DNA of 23,602 nucleotides from an uncultured Paenibacillaceae bacterium (GTDB lineage Bacteria; Bacillota; Bacilli; Aneurinibacillales; Aneurinibacillaceae): positions 1-23,602 of the forward strand of contig CALNBV010000237.1 in NCBI GenBank assembly GCA_937874515.1, given 5' to 3'. This document shows positions 13,765 to 19,829 of the stretch, one piece after another. The position numbers and the translations under genes are program-made. Position 1 is the stretch's first letter. Each line of letters opens with the position of its first letter. The notes beneath the pieces are model-generated. The model made no database searches, was not told where the DNA came from, and worked only from the letters and a program-made list of their open reading frames with translations.

Positions 13765-14253
13765 ATGATTAATCGTGCTGTTCTACTTGGAAGATTAACA
13801 AAGGATCCGGAGCTGCGTTACACTTCCTCTGGCATTGCTGTAGCTACTTTTACACTGGCAATTGATCGGAGAACGTCAAATCAACAAGGTGAAAGAGAAA
13901 CTGATTTCATCCCTATTGTTGCTTGGAGGCAACTTGGTGAATTGGTTGCTCAATATTTGAAAAAAGGGCAGCAAGCAGCCGTAGAAGGTAAAATCCAGGT
14001 CCGGAATTACGAGAATAAAGAAGGTCGCAAAGTGTATGTCACTGAGATTGTAGCTGATAACGTACAATTTTTAGGTGGCGGTAATGGTGGAAATGGTAAT
14101 AGTAATCGTTCCAATCAAGGTGGAATTTCAAAAGAAAATAATCCTTTTGGTAGTAATCAAGGAAATTCTTTTGCGGGTAATCCCTTTGGTGGAAATCCTT
14201 TTGCTGGTAGTCAACAACCTATCGACATTAGCGATGATGAATTACCTTTTTGA
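13765..14253 (+). CDS. ssb: Single-stranded DNA-binding protein
   Basis: 162 residues, a typical bacterial SSB. The OB fold covers about residues 1-107 with the signatures MINRAVLLGRLTKDPELRYT, DFIPIVAWRQLGELVAQYLKKG and VEGKIQVRNYENKEGRKVYVTEI. A flexible Gly/Asn/Ser-rich linker follows, with repeats of NPFGG/NPFAG. The acidic tip DISDDELPF is the interaction site for repair and replication partners. Plasmid-borne copies protect the single strand that enters during conjugation. The ribosome binding site is TAGGAGG. Confidence 0.97.
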   Translation: MINRAVLLGRLTKDPELRYTSSGIAVATFTLAIDRRTSNQQGERETDFIPIVAWRQLGELVAQYLKKGQQAAVEGKIQVRNYENKEGRKVYVTEIVADNVQFLGGGNGGNGNSNRSNQGGISKENNPFGSNQGNSFAGNPFGGNPFAGSQQPIDISDDELPF

Positions 14254-14264
14254 AAGGTGGAGAA

Positions 14265-14996
14265 ATGATTTATTCTTTCTCCCGATTAAAACTTTATGAC
14301 ACCTGCCCCATGCAATTCCGGTTAAAGTATTTAGATAACCTGGAGGAAAAGGCTTCTATGCCATTAGCATTGGGTAAAGCTGTTCATAAAGGGATTGAAT
14401 TGAAGATCCACGGTGTTCCCCATTCAGAAGCCGTTTTAAACGGTTGGGCTGAGGCAGATTTTCACCCTGAAGTTTCCTATCAAGATATTTCAAGATTAGT
14501 GAATAATGCCCCAATTAGGAAAGGAGGAAAAACGGAGGTTTATTTCAAGTTGCCGTTATCTTCCTTCCCTTCAGCCCCTCAATTGCAAGGTTATATAGAT
14601 CTGATACAGGGGAATAAAATCGTAGATTGGAAAACCAACTGGAGGCCATATTCTGTTTTGGAAAACCATCAGATGGGCTTGTACGCTTGGGCTTTACACA
14701 AATTAAAAGGTTATCAATGGATTGAAGGTAGTTTATATTTTCTTCGGTATAGGAAAGAAAGCAAACATTTCTTCAATCTATTAGATATAGAAAAAGCAAG
14801 AACGTGGGCTGAAACACTGGCAAATGAAATTGAAAGTAAACTTTCAATTTTAGATATGTTACCAGAAGCAAAGAATCAATTGTTTCCTGATTCTCCTTCT
14901 AAGTCATGTCGTCATTGTTCATTCGTCGTTACTTGTTATAAAAATACAAAAGGAAGTGTTTTACGAAATGATAGAAAGGAAAATCTCTGCATTTAA
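14265..14996 (+). CDS. Cas4/RecB-like PD-(D/E)XK nuclease with cysteine cluster
   Basis: 243 residues from ATG 14265 (AAAGGTGGAG upstream); a TTG at 14250 in the same frame overlaps the ssb end and is less likely. Motifs: FSRLKLYDTCPMQFRLKYL (C14 is the first cluster cysteine), GKAVHKG (H41), E91, GYIDLI (D112), DWKTN (D121, K123), and the QMGLYAWAL helix (Q136). Three more cysteines near the C-terminus (SCRHCSFVVTC) complete a probable 4Fe-4S cluster as in Cas4 and AddB nucleases. It probably resects DNA ends to give strands for the annealing protein. The last ~16 residues are encoded by a repeated leader sequence (see repeat at 14936), so the native end may have been replaced when the next gene was inserted. 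Confidence 0.87.
   Translation: MIYSFSRLKLYDTCPMQFRLKYLDNLEEKASMPLALGKAVHKGIELKIHGVPHSEAVLNGWAEADFHPEVSYQDISRLVNNAPIRKGGKTEVYFKLPLSSFPSAPQLQGYIDLIQGNKIVDWKTNWRPYSVLENHQMGLYAWALHKLKGYQWIEGSLYFLRYRKESKHFFNLLDIEKARTWAETLANEIESKLSILDMLPEAKNQLFPDSPSKSCRHCSFVVTCYKNTKGSVLRNDRKENLCI
14936..14963 (+). repeat. Repeated translation leader, copy 1
   Basis: TTATAAAAATACAAAAGG followed by AAGTGTTTTA. The first 26 bases are identical to copy 3 (19392). Here it supplies the ribosome binding site of the next gene and also codes for the tail of the nuclease gene. Confidence 0.75.
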
Positions 14997-15261
14997 GAGT
15001 TGTTTAATTACAAAGGGAATTGAAAAAGTCGGTGTTCATTATTTAACTCCTGAAGGACCACAAACCTTAGCCTTTCAAACAAATGAGTTTTTTGTTATTA
15101 ACGAAAAACAACTTGTTTGTTTTGCTCCAAATCAATTGGTTTATCTTATACTCGAACAAATTAAAGAAGGTAAATATCAACTCTTTAGTTATATCGAATT
15201 GTATAAAAATGATAAATTAATTGGTGATGGTGCTAGACTTCTTCCTGTGGGGAGGGGTTAG
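14968..15261 (+). CDS. Small orphan protein of the single-strand DNA cassette
   Basis: 97 residues from ATG 14968, placed 10 bases after the repeated-leader AAAGGAAG; it overlaps the nuclease gene by 29 bases. No family recognised. The sequence alternates short strands and helices (GVHYLTPEGPQTLAF, EFFVINEKQLVCF, QLVYLILEQIKEG, YQLFSYIELYKNDKLI), suggesting a compact alpha/beta fold, with a C-terminal GARLLPVGRG. Its stop is two bases before the next ATG, so it belongs to the operon. Because it carries the mobile leader it may have been added to the cassette later. Confidence 0.65.
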   Translation: MIERKISAFKSCLITKGIEKVGVHYLTPEGPQTLAFQTNEFFVINEKQLVCFAPNQLVYLILEQIKEGKYQLFSYIELYKNDKLIGDGARLLPVGRG

Positions 15262-15263
15262 AA

Positions 15264-15614
15264 ATGACAACAATTAAAACACCCGAAGAAGCTGTGAAGG
15301 TTGCTCAAGAACTAGAACGTGTGAAAGCAGTTGTAGATGAATTAAAAAAACAACTAAAATCATACGTTGATGTTCATGGCCCATTAGATGTTGGAGAAGG
15401 ATTGTGGGGGTATCATCCAGGAACTCCTACTTGGAGTTTTGATCCGAAAAAGCTAAAGGAAATGACTTTTCATATGGCTATGGATGGTCATAATCCATGG
15501 GAACTACTGAAATTAACATCACCTAGCATAAAAAAACTAAATTGGTCTGAAGATGTACTAGCTCAGTTTGGTGAAAAAAAGATACCAAATAACTTCCGGT
15601 ATCAAAAGAAATAA
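15264..15614 (+). CDS. Orphan protein next to the recombination genes
   Basis: 116 residues. An N-terminal helical, coiled-coil-like region (about 5-40, TPEEAVKVAQELERVKAVVDE then LKKQLKSYV) precedes a Trp- and Pro-rich part (EGLWGYHPGTPTWSFDPKKL) and a C-terminal segment with FGEKKIPNNFRYQKK. The design resembles small phage proteins encoded beside RecT genes, but I do not recognise the family. ATG with GGGGAGGGG upstream, 2 bases after the previous stop. It is the last gene of the operon; two inverted repeats follow. Confidence 0.65.
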   Translation: MTTIKTPEEAVKVAQELERVKAVVDELKKQLKSYVDVHGPLDVGEGLWGYHPGTPTWSFDPKKLKEMTFHMAMDGHNPWELLKLTSPSIKKLNWSEDVLAQFGEKKIPNNFRYQKK

Positions 15615-15616
15615 AA

Positions 15617-15632
15617 AGCCTTCCACTAGGCT
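15617..15632 (+). repeat. Short inverted repeat AGCCT/AGGCT
   Basis: AGCCT and AGGCT around six bases, starting three bases after the upstream stop codon, just ahead of the larger palindrome. Confidence 0.5.
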
Positions 15633-15637
15633 AAAAA

Positions 15638-15680
15638 CCATGTGGCACAAGTCTTAAATGTGCCACATGGCACTTTTGGC
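15638..15680 (+). terminator. Perfect 12-bp inverted repeat before radC
   Basis: CCATGTGGCACA pairs with TGTGCCACATGG around 9 bases, flanked by AAAAA on the left and CACTTTT on the right. It fits an intrinsic terminator with a weak T-tract between the two genes; a protein-binding palindrome is the alternative. Confidence 0.6.
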
Positions 15681-15700
15681 TTGTGTCGAAGGAGGATAAA

Positions 15701-16342
15701 ATGACAAAGTTTATAGATATTTCACGGGAACAGTTAACCTATTATGGTTCACATACTGATCTTCAGCACATTTTAGGTGTGCTAATTGGACCTAAAGCTA
15801 ATCCAGAAATTATCGGAAGCTTATATTCAAAAGGTCTTGAGGAACTTTCCGATATGACCATTACAGATATGAGAGAATTTGGCCTTTCAGAAGTTGAAGC
15901 CCAAAGAGTATATGCAGGTTTTCAATTGGGAAAGAAATGGTTTGCATCATCAAGAAAACTTGGACGGACACAAATTCGCACCCCTCAAGATGTTTATGAA
16001 TTTTTACAGGATATGCGATTTCTTAAACAAGAACATTTTGTAGTTCTTTGTTTAAACACGAAAAACATAGTAATATTTCGTGAAGATGTGTTCGTAGGCT
16101 CATTAAATTCCTCAATTGTTCATCCAAGGGAAGTGTTTAAATTGGGTGTTCAAAAATCAGCAGCTTCGATTATCGTGGCCCATAATCACCCATCCGGTGA
16201 TCCCTCTCCTTCAAGGGAGGATATTGAGGTAACGAGAAGATTGAAGGATGCTTCAAAAATAATGGGAATTGACCTTTTAGATCATTTGGTTATCGGTAGC
16301 GATAATATATATAGCCTAAAGGAAAAGGGTCACTTCAATTAA
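15701..16342 (+). CDS. radC: RadC/JAMM-domain protein
   Basis: 213 residues from ATG 15701 (AAGGAGG 6 bases upstream); GTG at 15683 in frame lies before the ribosome binding site and is rejected. The N-terminal third resembles the helix-hairpin-helix part of RadC. The C-terminal MPN/JAMM domain has the full metal motif H161-N-H163-PSGDPSP-S171-x2-D174 followed by the usual LDHLVIG ending. Chromosomal RadC proteins have unclear function despite the name; copies are common on plasmids, phages and other mobile elements, often near anti-restriction genes. All metal ligands are present, so a hydrolase activity is possible. Confidence 0.93.
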   Translation: MTKFIDISREQLTYYGSHTDLQHILGVLIGPKANPEIIGSLYSKGLEELSDMTITDMREFGLSEVEAQRVYAGFQLGKKWFASSRKLGRTQIRTPQDVYEFLQDMRFLKQEHFVVLCLNTKNIVIFREDVFVGSLNSSIVHPREVFKLGVQKSAASIIVAHNHPSGDPSPSREDIEVTRRLKDASKIMGIDLLDHLVIGSDNIYSLKEKGHFN

Positions 16343-16349
16343 AAAAAGC

Positions 16350-16383
16350 AATAAGAAGGGGATTAATCTCCTTCTTATTTTGC
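16350..16383 (+). terminator. Terminator after radC
   Basis: AATAAGAAGGGGA and TCTCCTTCTTATT form a 13-bp stem with one G-T wobble and a TTAA loop, followed by TTTGCGT. It lies 8 bases after the radC stop. Confidence 0.9.
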
Positions 16384-16436
16384 GTACAAAGAAGGGAGAT
16401 GGTATGAGATGATGAATCTCTTGCCCAGGTATTGAA

Positions 16437-16598
16437 TTGAAAGGTTTAAAAGCTGTTTTAGATGTAGTCTTGGAATTAGTTCAAATATATTCCGGTTTAG
16501 CTACATTCATTTATACAGTTATGAACATAAAAAGTTCTTTAAAAAAGAACAAAAAGAGTTCAAGTAAAAAGAGAAAAAAGAATAAAAGAAAAAAATAA
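16437..16598 (+). CDS. Small membrane peptide with basic tail (paralogue of 11645)
   Basis: 53 residues from TTG 16437 (AGG about 8 bases upstream; a weak site, and the open frame begins at 16416). One membrane helix (about 6-29, with VLELVQIYSGLATFIYTV) is followed by a Ser/Lys/Arg tail ending KKNKRKK. It shares Q-I-x-SGL-A and the same length and charge pattern with the peptide at 11645, and both are followed by a perfect hairpin. A toxin-like or holin-like peptide and a membrane-nucleic acid tether are the main options; neither can be shown from sequence alone. Confidence 0.6.
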   Translation: MKGLKAVLDVVLELVQIYSGLATFIYTVMNIKSSLKKNKKSSSKKRKKNKRKK

Positions 16599-16610
16599 AT
16601 TCTTTTTCAG

Positions 16611-16643
16611 TACGGGGTTAATTTAAACCCCGTATTGTTTTTT
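16611..16643 (+). terminator. Terminator after the second membrane peptide
   Basis: TACGGGGTT and AACCCCGTA pair perfectly over 9 bp and the loop can pair further, followed by TTGTTTTTT. A textbook intrinsic terminator. Confidence 0.92.
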
Positions 16644-16645
16644 AA

Positions 16646-16668
16646 AAAATACAAAAGGAAGTGTTTTT
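16646..16668 (+). repeat. Repeated translation leader, copy 2
   Basis: AAAATACAAAAGGAAGTGTT then TTT, immediately upstream of the methyltransferase ATG. It matches copies at 14936 and 19392 over the 21-base core. Confidence 0.8.
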
Positions 16669-16670
16669 TA

Positions 16671-17543
16671 ATGAAATCCATTTTATCTTACCCTGACAGG
16701 GGAAAGTGGGGAAATGCAAAGTACCGTGGTAACACGAGTGGCCATGTCATAAAAGACCTTCTGGAACACTTTAAGCCTCAAAAGTTTGTTGAGGTATTCA
16801 GTGGGGGAGGAACAGGAAAAGATGTTGCACTGGACCTTGGAATCACGAATAGCGTTCATCTTGACTTGAATACAGGTTGGGATGCTCTTATAGATGATAT
16901 TCCTACGGGTAGTGACTTTGTTTTCAGTCATCCTCCTTATTGGGATATAATCAGCTATTCCGGTTCTATGTATCCAGGGGAACATCATCATGATTTGTCT
17001 AAAAACATGAATTATGAGGAATTCATTAGCAAATTGGATCAGGTCAATTCAAAAATATTCACTTCTCTACTTAATGGAGGCCGTCACGCTTTCTTAGTCG
17101 GTGATGTACGGAAGAAAGGGAAGTATTACAGCATTATAAAAGATATGACATGGATAGGGGATTGTGAAGCCCACTTGATCAAAACACAATTTAATTGTGT
17201 TTCTGACAGGAAAATATATGGTAACAATTCATTCATCCCTATAAACCATGAGCATTTACTAGTGTTTCGTAAAAACAAAATTTGGGAAGTTTCAATAAAG
17301 TTCACCAGAACGGGTGATTTTAATTTAAAAGATTTCGCAAAGATTACCTGGAGGGATCTCATACAAAATGCCCTTGAATCTCTTAATGGACAAGCTACTT
17401 TAAAAGAGATTTATAGAGTGATTGAGGGCTGCCGTAAGGCTCAAAACAACCCACACTGGAAGGAAAAGGTGAGGCAGACACTTCAGCTTCATGATAATTT
17501 TTCTCCTGTTGAACGGGGTTTGTGGAGGCTCAATATAGCCTAG
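16671..17543 (+). CDS. DNA methyltransferase (N4/N6 type) with C-terminal winged-helix-like region
   Basis: 290 residues from ATG 16671, after the repeated leader. Motif I (SAM binding) is FVEVFSGGGTGKD at 39-51; motif IV is S86-H-PPYW91, the SPPYW-like catalytic motif of amino-methyltransferases, with His in the second place. Motif X-like KWGNAKYRGN lies at the N-terminus. The C-terminal ~75 residues (LIQNALESLNGQATLKEIY, then NPHWKEKVRQTLQLH and GLWRL) resemble winged-helix segments seen in restriction-modification proteins and may read the target site. No restriction endonuclease gene is adjacent, so it looks like an orphan enzyme that protects the element or regulates it. Base specificity (adenine or cytosine) cannot be told. 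Confidence 0.82.
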   Translation: MKSILSYPDRGKWGNAKYRGNTSGHVIKDLLEHFKPQKFVEVFSGGGTGKDVALDLGITNSVHLDLNTGWDALIDDIPTGSDFVFSHPPYWDIISYSGSMYPGEHHHDLSKNMNYEEFISKLDQVNSKIFTSLLNGGRHAFLVGDVRKKGKYYSIIKDMTWIGDCEAHLIKTQFNCVSDRKIYGNNSFIPINHEHLLVFRKNKIWEVSIKFTRTGDFNLKDFAKITWRDLIQNALESLNGQATLKEIYRVIEGCRKAQNNPHWKEKVRQTLQLHDNFSPVERGLWRLNIA

Positions 17544-17580
17544 TTTTCTATTTAAAACGATGATAAAGGGGCTGAAGGGA

Positions 17581-17847
17581 ATGTTTGGTGTTTTCTTTCG
17601 TTTAAGTCCAGTTAATATGCACTGGTATCTGTGTAAAGACGAAAAAGAAATTGAGCAAAGAGCAATCGAATTATTGAAAGAAAGTGAAGATGATAACATA
17701 ACAGCATTTTATTATGACCATGTTAATCAAGAATTTCACGACTTAAATTTTGAATGGGAGAATTATACTAATAACTTTGAAAAGGAAGGGGCTGAAAAAG
17801 AAAATGTATGGAGTTTTCTTTGTATTAAATCCGGTATGTTCTTTTGA
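17581..17847 (+). CDS. Small orphan protein, first copy of a tandem pair
   Basis: 88 residues from ATG 17581 (AAAGGGG with 7 bases in between counting to the start region GCTGAAGGGA); an in-frame ATG at 17560 has no ribosome binding site. It begins MFGVFFRLSPVNMHW and has a central ITAFYYDHVNQEF. The same pattern recurs at 17804 (MYGVFFVLNPV and VTAYYYDSVIKNF), including the ribosome-binding context AGGGGCTGAA. The last ~25 residues are encoded by the second copy's start region and are probably not native. The family is not recognised. It is acidic outside the N-terminal strand. Confidence 0.6.
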   Translation: MFGVFFRLSPVNMHWYLCKDEKEIEQRAIELLKESEDDNITAFYYDHVNQEFHDLNFEWENYTNNFEKEGAEKENVWSFLCIKSGMFF

Positions 17848-17991
17848 TGTTGCTTTGAGAGAATCCTCAGATGGTGAAGCGATTTTTGAAGAACGGAACA
17901 TGAAGTTGATGTTACCGCCTATTATTACGATTCTGTAATTAAAAATTTTATCCTCCAATATTACTATTTGGAGGACTACGACAATGAGTAG
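17804..17991 (+). pseudogene. Second copy of the tandem pair, with a one-base frameshift
   Basis: Frame 1 gives MYGVFFVLNPVCSFDVALRE and runs on to a stop at 17938. The family resemblance then moves to the next frame from about 17892: EVDVTAYYYDSV, then IKNF, ending in LEDYDNE at 17991. The first copy has the matching ITAFYYDHVNQEF in frame, so one base has been lost near 17888-17893 (GAAGAACGG). The frameshifted end overlaps the next gene's ATG by 8 bases, as expected for a coupled gene, which supports that this was the original end. A sequencing error would give the same picture. Confidence 0.65.
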
Positions 17992-18205
17992 ATCGGAACA
18001 TAGCGTTGTGGTTCATTTAGATTTCTACGGAATTTATATTTCCGTATATTTGGATGACCTAGACTATGACGTTTTGCAAGAAAAGTATGGTATTAACTTT
18101 GATAGTTATTGCTATGGACAAGCGATTGATTATTTAAAACAGGAAGGGTTTAGTGTTCCTGAAGATAAGGATATGGGGTATGAGGTAGTATCCTACCTAA
18201 AATAA
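17984..18205 (+). CDS. Small acidic orphan protein
   Basis: 73 residues, ATG 17984 with TTGGAGGAC upstream, inside the end of the previous frame. It begins with strands (HSVVVHLDFYGIYISVYLDDL) and continues with helices (YDVLQEKYG, YGQAIDYLKQEGF) to VPEDKDMGYEVVSYLK. Acidic overall. No family recognised. Its coupling with the tandem pair and the gene at 18219 makes a four-gene group that ends at the terminator at 18654. Confidence 0.68.
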   Translation: MSRSEHSVVVHLDFYGIYISVYLDDLDYDVLQEKYGINFDSYCYGQAIDYLKQEGFSVPEDKDMGYEVVSYLK

Positions 18206-18218
18206 AGGGGGAACTGGA

Positions 18219-18599
18219 ATGTCTATTCTTGAGCTGACATCAGAAATTAAATATCTTGAAGAACTAAAGGAAAATGCCGCTGAAAGTGAACAAAAATTGC
18301 TTTCAGAAGCTATTACTCAATTAGAACGTGTTAATTGGAGTGTTTTCCAATTTAATTGGAAGGTAGAAGATGTTTTCAGTGTTTTTAATTCATATGGTTT
18401 TGTACCTTCAAAGGAAAATGTAGAGATCTTATTGGAAAATGGATTAAAAGATGATTTAAATCCTATTGATAATGGAATTTATGAAATTGCATGGGATATT
18501 ACTCAAAGATTGATTCCTGATTCTGATTTATTACCAACGGAAGATAAACTTATATTTGATGAATTAGAAGTATCTTCGGAAGAAATAATAAAAAAATAA
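18219..18599 (+). CDS. Acidic helical orphan protein
   Basis: 126 residues, ATG 18219 after AAAGGGGGAA. Mostly helical: the first 45 residues have heptad-like spacing (LTSEIKYLEELKENAAESE and LLSEAITQLERV), followed by WSVFQFNWKVEDVFSVFNSYGF and an acidic tail (DKLIFDELEVSSEEIIKK). Not recognised. Strongly acidic composition and location in the accessory region would suit a DNA-mimic or inhibitor type protein, but nothing specific shows this. Confidence 0.68.
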   Translation: MSILELTSEIKYLEELKENAAESEQKLLSEAITQLERVNWSVFQFNWKVEDVFSVFNSYGFVPSKENVEILLENGLKDDLNPIDNGIYEIAWDITQRLIPDSDLLPTEDKLIFDELEVSSEEIIKK

Positions 18600-18653
18600 A
18601 TTAGTACAATTGTTGTATTGAGATTATTTGATTGAAACTATGAATCGAAACTA

Positions 18654-18690
18654 GAGGGCAGGAGAATATTCCTGTCCTCATTTTATTTTA
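18654..18690 (+). terminator. Terminator after the four-gene group
   Basis: GAGGGCAGGA pairs with TCCTGTCCTC (one wobble) around AATAT-type loop bases, then ATTTTATTTTA. It separates the group from the RNA copy C promoter. Confidence 0.9.
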
Positions 18691-18696
18691 TAATGG

Positions 18697-18725
18697 TTCC
18701 TTGTTCTTCCGTGAAATGTTATAAT
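18697..18725 (+). promoter_or_regulatory. Promoter of structured RNA copy C
   Basis: A consensus TATAAT at 18720-18725 within TTCCGTGAAATGTTATAAT, nearly the same as the copy A promoter core. The -35 at 17-base spacing is weaker (TTCCTT), so this copy may be less expressed or need an activator. Confidence 0.7.
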
Positions 18726-18731
18726 AATAAT

Positions 18732-19018
18732 ATATTTAGTTTCTAGTCACATTTATTGTGGAAGCTGAAATATCTCTCATTTGCAGGAGAAGATTCAGCA
18801 TAAGTATTTAGCTTTCGAATTCTTACTATTCTTTTATAGAATGGATCAGGGAAATGGAAAGCAGATAGTATTGATTTACTATCTTGGCGAATTTTTTGAT
18901 TCGTAGGTAAGGTGAAGGTAAAAAGCACACTTTTTTTAGTGTGCGGTTAATAGTGTCACGTTCAAAGTCGATAGATCATGCTGCTTGTTTAAGCATGGAT
19001 ATATTCGACTTTTTTTGC
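18732..19018 (+). ncRNA. Structured RNA, copy C (full length, about 285 nt)
   Basis: Same helix order as copy A, with many sequence changes: CACA/TGTG (18748, 18757), GCTG/CAGC (18764, 18796) enclosing TCTC/GAGA (18773, 18787), ATTCT/AGAAT (18828, 18838), AGATAGTA/TACTATCT (18863, 18877), CGAAT/ATTCG (18888, 18899), GCACACT/AGTGTGC (18925, 18938), and the terminal stem AAAGTCGA/TCGACTTT (18964, 19005) around CATGCT/AGCATG (18977, 18992), then seven T. Compared with A, pairs change on both sides in at least five helices. The next gene's ATG is 29 bases after the T-run with AAAAGGAGG between, so this copy is either a free RNA or the leader of the 113-residue gene. Confidence 0.85.
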
Positions 19019-19046
19019 GTGTTTAAAATTAAAAGGAGGAAAAAGA

Positions 19047-19388
19047 ATGAGTACTAATAGCATTGATTTAAAAGATCAACGGTTTTCTAAGCTGTATGAA
19101 GAATTACTTTCTGTTCTTGATGAAGGTGAAGAAGAAGAAGTTTATTTCTTCGAGCATGGTAATCGTGTGCTTACCCGGACAGCTATTATCTCTAATGGTG
19201 ATGAATTTTTAATCATTCAAAGTCATTATGGCTTTGGGAGTGAATCACTAGCTGGTATGGTCCGGCTTCCACATTCAGCTATAAAATTTATGGCTGAAGA
19301 TATTCTAGCCAGATCAATAAGGGTACACGCTTTTAAAGTTGGGCTATCTGGTTATAAAGCGTTGCAACCAGGTCCTAGTTTTATTTAA
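19047..19388 (+). CDS. Orphan protein downstream of RNA copy C
   Basis: 113 residues, ATG with AAAAGGAGG upstream. It has an acidic cluster (VLDEGEEEEVYFF), then strands (GNRVLTRTAIISNGDEFLIIQSH) and a C-terminal part with MVRLPHSAIKFMAEDILARS and a Gly/Pro-rich end. The family is not recognised. Like the genes after RNA copies A and B it is a small protein placed directly behind the RNA, but the three proteins are not similar to each other. Confidence 0.7.
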   Translation: MSTNSIDLKDQRFSKLYEELLSVLDEGEEEEVYFFEHGNRVLTRTAIISNGDEFLIIQSHYGFGSESLAGMVRLPHSAIKFMAEDILARSIRVHAFKVGLSGYKALQPGPSFI

Positions 19389-19391
19389 AGA

Positions 19392-19417
19392 TTATAAAAA
19401 TACAAAAGGAAGTGTTT
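19392..19417 (+). repeat. Repeated translation leader, copy 3
   Basis: Identical over 26 bases to copy 1 at 14936 (TTATAAAAATAC then AAAAGGAAGTGTTT). It supplies the ribosome binding site of the gene at 19421. Confidence 0.85.
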
Positions 19418-19420
19418 AAA

Positions 19421-19828
19421 ATGGATATTTATGAACTTCTTTCTGGTCCTCCATATCTATCTATTGCTAATTTTTTAAAGAAACTTCAATATGAAAAAAT
19501 AAGTACTTTTAAAAAGTTGGAAATCTTAGGGGATTATATAGAAAATTACTTAGCAGAAGAAGAAATTGAGAGTTTAGACATTCCGTTGACTTTTAAAAAT
19601 TTCATTGGTACACAACTTCGAGAAGAAAAAATGGAAGATGATTTGGAAAATTTATTTGCATCTCCGAGTTGTCCAATTATTCTTTATCGTGATCCGAAAA
19701 AGAATAATGTGTACGAAGTGATCCAATTACAATTATCTTCACCTATTATACGGTTTATTGTTGATGAAAATAACCGAATTGTTTCTGCCTGGGAAACATT
19801 TAAAAGAGAAAAAAGAGGGGTATTTTAA
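19421..19828 (+). CDS. Orphan protein behind the repeated leader
   Basis: 135 residues from ATG 19421; a GTG nine bases earlier is part of the leader itself. The first half is helical (YLSIANFLKKLQ, KLEILGDYIENYLAEEE), the second half contains strands (SCPIILYRDPKKNNVYEVIQ, IIRFIVDENNRIVSAWETF). The last segment, with a strand followed by V-D-E-N-N-R-I-V-S-A-W, looks like a small domain of the type that carries predicted nucleases or binding folds, but I do not recognise a family. Its stop touches the next ATG (AAAATG), so it is coupled to the exonuclease gene. Confidence 0.68.
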   Translation: MDIYELLSGPPYLSIANFLKKLQYEKISTFKKLEILGDYIENYLAEEEIESLDIPLTFKNFIGTQLREEKMEDDLENLFASPSCPIILYRDPKKNNVYEVIQLQLSSPIIRFIVDENNRIVSAWETFKREKRGVF

Positions 19829-19829
19829 A

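Noticed and set aside
15638..15670. The 12-bp inverted repeat as an oriT
   Set aside because: No relaxase gene is close, no nick-site motif is recognised, and its place between a stop codon and the next gene fits a terminator better.
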